From: Diogma glabrata
Lineage: Eukaryota; Arthropoda; Insecta; Diptera; Cylindrotomidae
NCBI GenBank assembly: GCA_963693315.1
Contig: OY856187.1
Coordinates: 70,474,033 to 70,538,032 of the forward strand
Reading direction: 5' to 3'
Length of the DNA: 64,000 bases
Shown here: positions 47,009-57,490 of the stretch, in pieces
How positions within the stretch are numbered: position 1 is the first letter of the stretch
Layout: each line of letters begins with the position of its first letter
Notes under the pieces: model-generated
Databases searched by the model: none
What the model saw: the letters and a program-made list of their open reading frames with translations, nothing else
What the model was told of the DNA's origin: nothing
Made by a program: the position numbers and the translations under genes

Positions 47009-47141
47009 TTTTTTTATTAATATAATAGAACAACTGAGCTACGCTCATCTAGTAATTTACATATCATATTTATAGCACATTTTTTGGGGTGTAACCCATT
47101 GGTTAGTCCCATTTTCATTATTTCATTAAGTATGCTTTTAA

Positions 47142-48279
47142 TTATAAAATCAAATCTAGTGGCTTCGTTATTTTAAGCCTCCTGTCAGCAACGGACACAT
47201 CCATTAGCTGGCGTATTTCAATATTTTCATGTAAGCGAATGCGCGTGGTATGTTTAATTGAATATTTTTTTATTTCATCCTTCACGAACTCTATCTTTAG
47301 GTCTCTATGGAGGTCTTCGTTTCTGATGTACCACGGGGCATTAACAATACAACGCAGCACTTTGTTTTGGAACAACCGATTTATTTTCGTGTTCGATTTC
47401 TTAGTACAGTCCCGTAGCTGGATGCCAAACGTCCACACTGGTTTCAGTATTTGACGATACAGAAGCAGTTGGTTTTGAATAGATAGTACTGAGATTCTTC
47501 CAAGTAACCAGTACATCCTTCTAAATTTCAAATTTAGTTCTTCTTTTTCTTTTTAATATGTTCTTTCCATTTTAGTTTTGCATCCAGAGTCATACCTAGA
47601 TATTTTGCTGTGTTTGCATAAGCAACTTGTGTTGAGTTGATTTTCAAAGGTATTTGATTTACTTTTCGGTTAGTGAAGTTAACATGAGAGGATTTTGTTT
47701 TATTCTGCTTAATTCGCCATCTTTTTTTTCCAGTTGTGGATTTTATTAGTAGCGTATTACAGTTTGCTTGTTGCTTCGTCTACGGTTTTTCCGACGGTCA
47801 AAATTGCAGTATCATCTGCAAAGGTTGCAATAGTTGTTTTGCTTAGGCTAGGAAAATCTCTTGTAAAAAGCAGGTATAGTACCGGTCCTAGGACGCTATA
47901 CTGCGGAGCTTCTGCATCAATCTTTTTCAATGTGCAATAACTATCATCATATTTGACTCTAAAGTGGCGGTCATCCAGATAAGAGCTCAAAATTTCATAA
48001 AATTGTTTGGGCAGATCTCTATGCAATTTATACTTTAAGCCATGACGCCAAACTTTATCAAAAGCTTAAGCGACATCAAGAAAAACTGCGGAGCATACCC
48101 TTTTGGCTTCAATCGATTCTTCAATAATATTCGTGATCCTGTGCACTTGTTCGATAGTAGAGGGGTTTTCCCTGAAACCAAACTGATGCGATTATACCTT
48201 CGGTTTCTATTTTCTATTACTGGCTTAAGTCTTTTAAGAAAATTTTTTTCAAAAAGCTTCGATATCTTTGGGAGTATTT
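47142..48279 (-). pseudogene. Jockey-like ORF2: RT core and C-terminus
   Basis: Read leftwards from about 48275: ILPKISKLFEK then LKRLKPVIENRN; an SxIEQVHRI-like part; AFDKVWRHGLKYKLHRDLPK near 48010-48060 after an in-frame stop; GPVLYLLFTRDFP; catalytic FADDTAIL near 47795; KVNQIPLKINSTQVAYA; YLGMTLDAKLKWKEH; and the C-terminal MYWLLGRISVLSIQNQLLLY and FQNKVLRCIVNAPWYIRNED (47142-47531). Frames change at least three times and stops occur, so it is inactive. The FADD motif is the RT metal-binding site in jockey-type elements. Confidence 0.85.
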
Positions 48280-48980
48280 CGTCGCTTTAATAATGAAATA
48301 ACGTATGCCATATATACGTTGTTATTATATAATGGGTGCGCTGCATTCCCCATAAGCATGTCTATAAAGTGGCATTTTAACATTTTTCAATTTTTTTATA
48401 ACTGGGGGTGAAAATTAATATATTGTTAATTAACGTACATGCAAATTTGAATTTGGTTAAATATTGAAACAGCGTACATGCATGTACGATATTTCAATTC
48501 CTACAGAATAAAAACTTGGGTAAAATCAGTGTCGTATACTTAACATACATTACGATTGCCACACGAAATAATAAATCTAAAATATTGTATAAGCATCATT
48601 CATTACCACATGATATGCCGGTTCATATAAATAAAAAATTGTAAGAATATTATGCGTTAGTTCAATAATAATTAGTTTTAGACTTAATCGTACTTCCATG
48701 CAAAATGAAATAACGTATATGAAATATGAAATAACGTATAAGGTACCTGATTGACTTTTCACCTCTTTTTAGGTAGAAAAGCCAGCAGGTACCAATGTGA
48801 AATTTTAATATGCTGTGGAGAAATTAGTCAAGATTAATTGGTAGAAATTTTTTTTCCAATATCTTTATTCATTCAATAGTGCTGCCGAGTTTACGAAAAT
48901 CAGAAAATCGAAAAATCTTTAAACCCAATTATCTCGAAACTACACTTTTGCGAATACGTTGTTTCATTATTAAAGCGACG
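48280..48980. mobile_element. 701-bp MITE inside jockey-like element
   Basis: The ends CGTCGCTTTAATAATGAAAT (48280) and ATTTCATTATTAAAGCGACG-like text ending at 48980 (one T/G difference) form ~26-bp TIRs, continuing AACGTA/TACGTT. ATTT flanks both sides (48276-48279 and 48981-48984). ORF2 text of the jockey element lies on both sides of it. Inside are TACGTTATTTC-type repeats and a perfect palindrome CGTACATGCATGTACG (about 48472-48487). No transposase. The superfamily is not clear from a 4-bp duplication alone. Confidence 0.8.
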
Positions 48981-48984
48981 ATTT

Positions 48985-49139
48985 GTCATCTGGTGATTTA
49001 TTCGGTTTTAGGATCATAATCACTGCTACTGCTACTTTCTATTGCATCGGAACATATCGGAATGCTGCATTAATGATATGAAGTATTTTGCACATACCTT
49101 TATCAGGTAGCATTTTAACAACTGCGTTGCTAATCAAGT
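48985..49139 (-). pseudogene. Jockey-like ORF2, upstream RT segment
   Basis: On the minus strand, from about 49139: ISNAVVKMLPDKGMCKILHI, INAAFRYVP, then a stop, and IMILKPNKSPDDKS ending at the MITE. This is the conserved start of the RT domain (the LKPNK motif) that belongs just before the segment left of the MITE. A few residues of the motif between them (SYRPISL in relatives) are missing. Confidence 0.75.
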
Positions 49140-49884
49140 TTGTTTAAAAAATTACAATTTGTTTAAAAACACAAAAAAATTTAGTTAACATGTTAAAAAC
49201 TATTGTCAAATGGCATAAATAAAGAAAAAAAAAAGTGAAGATGGGTCATCTTCTTATCGCCAATACAAATTTGTTATTCAATACCAGCATGACTAGAGTA
49301 TAACAACAATAGTGACCACTAGCAAATTTTCGGTTTTCTTACATGTCCTCTAGGCTCAAAATGTTGTGGTTTTTATTTTGTCCATACTACTTATATGCCA
49401 AGATTCATGAAAATCAAAAATGGTAAAGTTCAAATCTCGATTTTTTCACCTGTGTAGATCACGTTTTTTATCCATAATGAATTCGAATTCGGTTGATTTC
49501 ATAATCTTCTTCAATGCTATGTTGCAAGTGCCCTTCTCGCCTATGGTCTTAGCTTCAGTGGGTGCATGCTGGGCAACGAAAGAGATATTGTTGTATATTC
49601 GGAGTACCCGTAGGGAGCAGACCCTCTCATTGACTGCAATGAATTTCATTTCACGGCTTTTTATATCCGTGCATCCACAAGAAAACCAGTACTAGCTTAA
49701 CCAGTTACCAACCAGTATCATCCTATCTTATCTAAAGGATGACGACTACAGTATAAAGAGTGACTATTCAGAATTGAAGAGCAATTATTTCAGCCTTAAC
49801 CTCTCAACCTCTGTTTCTAAACTCGTGAGATCATCAGAAGAGCTCAGACTGCAAAAGTTTTGTATAAGTAATCTGGTCATTTCC
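49140..49884. other. No gene seen
   Basis: AT-rich; a 91-codon frame (49420-49695) is unrecognised and overlaps a 67-codon frame on the other strand. Confidence 0.45.
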
Positions 49885-49894
49885 ACGTCTAGTT

Positions 49895-51333
49895 ACAGAT
49901 GTAAATGTACCAGTAAAATATATGTGTGGTAATTTTACCTTAAAATAACCGGTAAGATTGGTAAAATTGGCAATATTGGTAAAATATAAAACTGTTTCAA
50001 AATATTACATATAGTTGCAATTTCAATTAACTCATAATTGATGACCATCACAATTATTTCTTATTTATAAAAACATAAAATGCAAATCAAATATATTATT
50101 ATCGAGTGTAAATATACTTACTCGCACAGTATCAGACAGAAAGATACATATGCAACAATGGAAAATTGTTTAATACCCCATCCAAACATAAATGAAGCTC
50201 AGTTGTGGTACTTTTAGCAGGACATCTAGAAAACAGACTACTCGCTATTTTAACAGCTGCAAAAATGCAACAAATCCTGAATTCACTGGCTAAAAAGATA
50301 ACTGCTTTCTTCACTGTTATGTAAAATTTTGCGTTTTTTGAAACACTGCCGTATTCGAAAATGTTTAGGTATTACATATCGAATAGAAGTAGAAATGCAT
50401 TTCAATGGTTCAAATGCAAAGAGCGAATTGACAGAAAACCAAGCATTTTCAATGAAACTTACTTTATTTAGACAGTAATGCATCCGAATCAACCAAATGC
50501 ATCCGAAAATAAACCCGGTTCAACGCTTTTCCTGCAAATGGGAATTGTCAACTGCGTTACACATGTCACTTTTTGCGTACTACATATGCCACTAGCCGAC
50601 ACTGGGATAGATATTTTAATTATCCGTGCAACACGTCACATCAAAATCTAATTCATGCATTGTTTCTTTTTCGTTTATGGGAAAAATATAAATCGCAAAT
50701 GGCTAAAGATATTTGGCTTCAAAAACCGAAGAAAATTTATATAAGAACGCGCATTTCGTAGCAAAAATTTACACCAGAGCGGTAATAATGGTTCATTACA
50801 TTACGGCTCTGTTGCTGCTGCATTATTTAATGTGAAATTGGGTCGTGAACAAAATTAAGTGACCTTTAAGGGTGACATATAATCAGCAAACTGCCAATAA
50901 AAGGGTATAGCAGAAACATTCTTCATGGCAGCAATTGATTCCAAAATGACAAAGATTTAGCTTTGGTCTTTTCAGGAATAGCGGCGTTATTGCTACTGGG
51001 TGAAAAAGCTACCCAATCCAACCCACCGATCGACACCAGAAGACAAAATAAATATGTTTGCCTAAAGTACTCTCCTTTGTGGCAACAAGTAGACACGTTA
51101 AAATTGCCAACACATATGGGTGTTTAGCTGTAAATCGATCGATCAGCCGTGATATTCTCACAACAATGTGCGCGCAACTTTCAATTGCAGTACGGGGTGT
51201 CAACAGAAAAGCACAAACTCTAATGTTTAGTAAATAAAGATTATTCAAATTTTATTGCAATTTTACCTATATTACGTAATATTATCAATTTTACCGGTAA
51301 TTTTACTATGGGTAATATTACTTTTACATCTGT
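49895..51333. mobile_element. 1,439-bp TIR element with 10-bp target duplication
   Basis: ACGTCTAGTT occurs exactly at 49885-49894 and 51334-51343. Between them the ends read ACAGATGTAAATGTA... and, inverted, ACAGATGTAAAAGTA.... They are followed by repeated GGTAAAATT/ACCGGTAA-type subterminal motifs at both ends (about 49910-49995 and 51265-51315). A 9-10-bp duplication would suit a Mutator-like or Merlin-like element more than hAT (8 bp). Interior frames (up to about 80 codons) show no transposase, so it is non-autonomous or holds captured sequence. Confidence 0.75.
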
Positions 51334-51343
51334 ACGTCTAGTT

Positions 51344-53870
51344 AAAATTTGGTTTTTAAATACGGGTCTGTTATTCTCTTGCTGATTCCTAACTGAGGTT
51401 TTTTCCAAGGTGAAGATGCCTCAAGCTTAACCCATTCGGGATCTCGTTCTCAATAATTATAGTCTAATATAAGCTACCAGGGTCAGCAACGAGGAGATTT
51501 ATTGAGCACAAGGTGGCAAACACCAGATCCAGCAATAGACTGTTGAACAAACACAGGAAGAAACAAACAGTTAATGTTTTAGCTAAACACTTAGCACCCT
51601 TCAAGCATTAAACCACTTTTAAAACCCAGCAATCGTAAAGTGCTCTAAACTGAGTAACTTTACTACTTTATAGATAATACTTTAACCTGCCAGAAGTAAC
51701 CAAAGTTTCAAAAGGAGACATGTTTAAATTTTAACGGTTTATATTGATTCATATATTAATTATTGCAAAATAAAAAATGTCAATAGCGATATAAAGGTTC
51801 ATATTTAAATGTAAATAAAATAAATAAATAAAATTAAATAAATAAAATAAAATTTTATAAATAAAATTTCGTGATCAATAATGTTTCGGTAAATTTCGTG
51901 TTCAATTATATATCATGTCACCCTAATTGGATGGTATTGGATTACTTTTATGTGTCAAATGTTTCTAGAAAAAAAGTCTAGAAAAAGTATGCAAACAAAA
52001 ATCTTGACGCACTTAATGACTTTTTAGTACAGTTAGCAAAAAAACAGTTTTGAAATCGGACCAGAAGCTCTCTAATTTTCATCGATTGTAACGGACAATT
52101 GCTTTCTGACTAACGGTCATTTATTTTTCCTTATTTAGAAAAGTTATGATCTAAAATATCGCGAAATTCTTAAAAATGAGGGTAGAATTTAAAAAAAATT
52201 ATCAAAAATATTTATTTTTCGAAATTTCTACTCACAAATCCCTCTCCCACCTCCCTCCAATAAACATTTGAAATTATAGCAACCAAAAAAAATTTACGTT
52301 TTTTAAGCAAAATTCCTACACCCAAGAATTTTTTTAAAATTACTCTGTTGTAATGTTCGTAGATAAGGGAGTGGGGACAAAAAAAATTCACGCAATTCGA
52401 GATATTTGAAATTGAAACTATACAAGCGAGCCCCAAAATGACGGTAATCAAAGATTTTGAAAATTAATTACACAAAAACGCAATGAGATAAGAAAATTTT
52501 AAAAACAATTTCGTTTGCATAATTATGCAGAATAATTTCTGTAGGTTTGATAAAATTTAAAATTGGTCAGGTTGAAAATAAAAATTTGTTTGTTTGTTTG
52601 ACATGAAATGGCCCCTACTACCAGATGCCAATTCACAGATGCCTTAAACATTTTCACTTGTCTCCTAGTCAGATAGCTCGAACGAATTGCCTTTTCATTG
52701 GCGTTAGATTGGTGATCTCTTCAAAATCTGTTTTGCGCAGCTAATTTCTTCCAAAGGATGTAATGAAAATTAGACTATTTCATAATATTTTCAAAAGAAA
52801 CATCTAACAATAAATTTTATATCATATATCTGTTTGTTTTTGATTTGTTTTTATACCTAAAAAAATGATCTTAAACATAAATTTCAAAAGAAATCATTAC
52901 GATAAATTTTTTTTTAGATCGACAAAAAATATAAAATTAAATTGAACATAAATTAAACAAAAAATAACAATAATAAAATATAAACTTTGTCGTTTCTTTA
53001 TCTTTTGCTCAACTAAAACACATTTTTACACTTCCATCGAATTTTAAGTCTTTATTAGTTTCGTTTTCCTGTTTTTTTGTTCTAATCATTTTATTTATTC
53101 ACATATATCGTATATGTTTTCGTTGGATAAGCATAAACGAAGTTAGGTTTAAGATATATTTATTGCGGATTTATGAAGGAAAAAAAATATAATATGATGC
53201 AGTCAGTCGCATAACAAAATTTCCAAACTTGATGAGTGTAAAATATTAACTACAATATTATATTGATAACGCCAACAACAACCACATTACCAACAGACAG
53301 AAACATATTTATTCGGAATTATGTGTATTTTGTGTTAATGCACCAGAATTATTATGTTTTCATTATGTTCTTTTCTTATTACTTTGTATGTTGCGTTTCG
53401 ATAATCTTTTAAATCGTTTTTGTCAACAAATCTATTTATTGTTTGTTATTCTATTATTACAATATTTAATTTATGAATTTAGTTAATTGAACTGGGAAGG
53501 AGATGTTTTATTTTTATTGGGGTTATTTACGAGAGGTTATAAGATTTAGAAAATAATGGGTTTTACGGTCGATGAAAATTCTCCATCTTTATTATTTATA
53601 GTAGAGTGGTAATTGTGGCGAAAAATTAATAAAAAAAACAATCAAGGAGATTAACAAAAGATTTATTATTTCACTCAATGTAATTTATTTTGAATCAATT
53701 GATTGTATAAGGGTGGACAAGTATATTTTATTTTAATCTATACTATACAGGCTCCGGATTAGTCACAGACCGTAATACGATGTGAAAAGTGAAAAACAAA
53801 TACTGAAATTGGGCACGGTGTGGCGAACACACATTTAGTAAAAACTAAAATCGACAACAAAAAGAAAAAC
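51344..53870. other. AT-rich stretch, no gene seen
   Basis: Includes an (AAATAAAT)n-like microsatellite at about 51815-51865. No coding frame above 80 codons. Confidence 0.5.
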
Positions 53871-53875
53871 ACGTA

Positions 53876-54040
53876 CTATCTTCGATGGCACTAGGGGAAG
53901 GGTTGTAGCGTATAAACTAATCCTTAGGAAAAACTAAAACCGACAACAGTGAGTAAAACTGCAATAAAAAGCTATGCTACACGTAAAGAAACAATCGGCA
54001 TTTCTATTTAAGGTTTTTATATAGTTTTCCTTTTTTCACA
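53876..54040 (+). repeat. LTR-junction relic, copy 1
   Basis: ATCTTCGATGGCACTAGGGG, then a purine run (GGGGAAGGG), then AAAAACTAAAACCGACAACA. The same order recurs at 57363-57480, and the first part again at 61475-61500. I read it as a polypurine tract followed by the start of an LTR. A second AAAACTAAAATCGACAACA lies just upstream at about 53844. Confidence 0.5.
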
Positions 54041-54589
54041 ATAACATACGATAGTTATTGATTGATTCGTTAATTTTTATTAGCGTGGTTACGCATGCAA
54101 GGAAAATTTTTTTGTTTTGAGTTTTTTTTTAGTTTTTGACCACTACTCAAGAATATCCTTTTTAGTTCATACTGGAGACGATAGTTCTTCCAGCCACTGT
54201 AAAAGAAAAATTTTAAGATATTTCTGGTTACCCACTCTTTACAGCGAACGCTATAAAAGCTAAAACTTATGACACCTCTTACTGCTTCTAGGGTTTTTGA
54301 GAAAACCCTCATACAACTCTGTTTATAAGCGCCTGTCTAATGCAGGTCTCATCATCAATGCAACTTTGTTTAAAACAACATTAACCTTTTTAGACATTAT
54401 ATTGATCGACTTGAATTAAACCAACTACAGAACGTGTTGATGGGATCAACCGTTTCCGACAGCTCCATTAACTTTTAGACAATCCATTTCTAAGACAGTC
54501 TAATGCGATACATCTATAAATAACGTTTAGTTTATTCCATTAAAGCGTCCACATATTCCACAAAACTTATTACTGATAAAGTCATTAAG

Positions 54590-55335
54590 CAACCCATTGA
54601 AAAGGATGTATGATAAATGGTACAGAACTGCCTGGCTTGTCAACAGGTCAATGTTTCTAGGCACACAAAATCTTCCGGGTAACTTTGTCTTAACTAAAGA
54701 TTTTCTAAGATACATTTGGACATCAATGGTAAACTTTCTAATTGGCCGCTAGACTCGCTACCCTGAAGTCATTTCCGTATCTGATATCACTGTGGAAACG
54801 GTAGCTTTAGTACTTTATTGTAATTGCATCGCTCGTTTTGGATCACCTTGAGTAATCGTAGCTAATCATGGCGCCAAATTGAAATACAAACTTTTCAGTC
54901 AGTTTTATAAACTAAAAGGTTTCAAACAGTAACGCACTATAACAGTTATAATCCCAGGTCTGACGGACTTATCGAACATTGCCATCGAACATTAAAATCT
55001 TCTATCTATTCGCTTCAATTTTACTTGTTTTACGAACGCAATTCAATTTCTTCCTCTACCATTTTCTTCTCTTCCACAATCTGATCTTGTTCCAAAGTTG
55101 AAACAGCACTTCGATTCCCTTTGTCCAATTAGTACATCAAACTTTTCGTTTTTAAAGCCCTTGAACCTTGTTCCTATTTTTTTACGGACTGACTAGTACG
55201 TAAATCGCATCAGCCACCAAACGAAGATCCTTATCCAGTAGTTAGTCACGACAAAAAAGAATTTGTCATTGATCGCAAGAGTCAACCAACACATATGCCA
55301 GTGTCCATGGACGGATTAAAATAGTTTTAGTTCAG
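54590..55335 (+). pseudogene. Ty3/gypsy integrase relic
   Basis: From about 54622: NCLACQQVNVSRHT (second half of the HHCC finger). Then RFSKIHLDI with the first catalytic Asp (about 54690), ARYPEVISVSDITVETVAL, IARFGSP, and VANHGAK, where relatives have an Asp and this copy Asn. About 54960-54990 reads SDGLIEHCHRTLKSS with the third acidic residue (Glu). The C-terminal SH3-like patch DPYPVVSHDKKEFVID is near 55231. Many stops and frameshifts. It is a different and much older gypsy lineage than the element at 10-15 kb. Confidence 0.75.
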
Positions 55336-55614
55336 AATCTGAAGATATCTCGTTTCAACCCTAGTTACCGTCTAGCACATGTAAAGGAGAACTGGTACCA
55401 TTGGAAGACCAGGCAGGGTATGGCAGGCCGCGCACCTAATTCGATTTTGAACCCTAAGCTAGCTTCAGCCTGCGGTAACGAGAGTTTATACCTGCCGCCC
55501 AGTACAAATTACCTGAATTCTACGCGCATATCGTTTATCTACTAGATTGGAGATAAAAAAAAGTGAAAAAGAAGACTCTGGCGGCCCTACATGGCGAAAA
55601 AGCTTGTACGTAAA

Positions 55615-56230
55615 ACTGACAACAAACGGCTGAATAATGCGGTTGTGGTTAAAAGATGATCGAATAGTACGTAACAATTATAAAAACGGTTGAATAAAGC
55701 GGTTGTGGATGCAGGATGTGTAAATATATCAACATAAAACTATTGAATTAGGTGATTGTTGATGAATGATGAGTAATTATATCAATATGAAACTATTGCG
55801 ATGGTGGATGAATGTTGAGCCAATTGTAGCAATATAAACTCGTTGAATTATGTGATTGTGGATAAATGTTGAGCAGATTGTAGCAATATAGAATCGTTGA
55901 AATAGGTGATTGGGGATGAATGATGAGTAATTGTATCAATACAAAACTATTGACTCATGCGATAGTGGATGAATGTTGAGCCAATTGTAGCAATATAAAA
56001 CTGAGGAATTTATGTGATTGCGAAAGAATGATGACCAAATTGTATGGCAGCTGAATTATGAGATGCGGATGAATGATGAGTAACTGTCGCAATATAGAAC
56101 TGTTGAATACGCCTAACAATATACGCCTATTAAATCATGCGCTGGTGGATGAATGTTGAACAACTTGCATGAAAATAGTTATAAAACTGCTGACTCCGGC
56201 GAATTTGGTTGAAGGTTAAATAAATGTCGG
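55615..56230. repeat. ~57-bp minisatellite, about 11 units
   Basis: Units read roughly as TGTTGAATTAGGTGATTGTG, GATGAATGATGAGTAATTGT, AGCAATATAAAAC. They start near 55622, 55684, 55739, 55792, 55849, 55895, 55949, 56003, 56050, 56125 and 56188. Adjacent units differ by about 15-30%, so the array is old. It follows the integrase relic directly and may have arisen in its 3' region. Confidence 0.75.
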
Positions 56231-57333
56231 TACTAAATAAAACGTTTGAAGCAAATTAATGAGGTTACAGGTTGAACCGTGTACGTGTAGCTTGCAGAAC
56301 AAAGGAATTTCCGTTGCCTATACCGTATATATAATTTCCCTGTTTTTCTTTTTGTTTGTTTTAATATCACAACTCCATTTAAAGGAAAAAAAATTGTTTA
56401 AAGTTTTTTTGGTCTTAGCGTCACGATTAACATCCAATTCTATTTATTAAGTCTATCCTGCAATTAGTATAATTCAGTTGTGATCATTTATCACAGTAAT
56501 TATAATAATAATAAAATAAATTAAGACTACCTTTATTTTAATGTCTGGCAGTTCCAGTTATCGATTATTTCTTCTAAACAGTTTAGTTTCAATAACATTG
56601 TCACATTAATTTATGAATAAATTATTATTGTAATATTTAACATATAACACAAATACGACATAATGGCCAACAGCCATTTAGTGATTAATTGCAACTAAAC
56701 ATATAATGAACAAACTAAATTTTTTTTTCTTTTGAATTTTACCACAATAATCAACGTTAAGCCAAAATTAAATCTGAATAACAAAAATAAGAACAAAAAT
56801 TCACTTTTTTTATGCACCATTACGCGATTAATTGGATGATCGTTCGTCTGTCAAACGTCAAACAAATTCAATAAGAGAAAGTTCATGGGTGGAGTCGGGT
56901 ATTTATAATTGATCAAAACATATAACTCGATTTCGCCGATCGAAATACGTTCGGAATATATGTTTTCATCAACCATAGACACCCACCCAGAAAAGAAGCA
57001 GTTTTTTTTCTTTCTTTTTTTAATTTTGTTTATTGGGATGCATTTCACCATTGCACACAACTCTCAGTCACGCAAACGAAATGCTATCTTCTGCAAACAA
57101 CGTATTTTTCGTACCGTAAGTCTTCGGACACTCTCACCCTTTTCCCTATTACTTCCCCTGAAGTTAGGGTAGACAATGCAGATTCTAAACAACTAAAACG
57201 ACTAAAACGATTAAATTAAATTTAAGACCACCGACGTTTACCTTTAACCCTTTTTGTGCAACTACTTGAGCACAACAAACTAATAGAAATCCCATTCGCT
57301 TTCTTAATGCTCTGGAACTCTAAAACTTTTCTT
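56231..57333. other. No gene seen
   Basis: AT-rich; overlapping frames of 63-87 codons on both strands without known motifs. The part near 57050-57180 may be retrotransposon-derived because it leads into the next LTR relic. Confidence 0.45.
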
Positions 57334-57490
57334 CTTCCATCTTTCTTTCTTTTATATAATACCATCTTCGATGGCACTAGGAAGGGAGAGTTGAAACGTG
57401 TAAACTTATCTTTAGGAAAAACTAAAATCGACAACAGTGAGCAACACTGTAAAAGGAACTACACAAAAAGAGGTACTAAGTGTGGCTAAA
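57334..57490 (+). repeat. LTR-junction relic, copy 2
   Basis: A pyrimidine-rich stretch, then CATCTTCGATGGCACTAGGA, a purine run AAGGGAG, then GGAAAAACTAAAATCGACAA. Homologous to copy 1 (53876-54040), with about one mismatch in ten bases over the shared core. Confidence 0.5.

Larger units (their letters stand above)
47009..49139 (-). mobile_element. Jockey-like non-LTR retrotransposon, 5'-truncated
   Basis: Minus-strand element ending in a poly(A) tract (T-run at 47009-47018 on the plus strand). It has a short 3' UTR and the C-terminal two-thirds of an ORF2 reverse transcriptase. The 5' end is missing (homology begins at about 49139), as is usual for incompletely reverse-transcribed copies. 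A 701-bp MITE splits it at 48280-48980. Confidence 0.8.
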
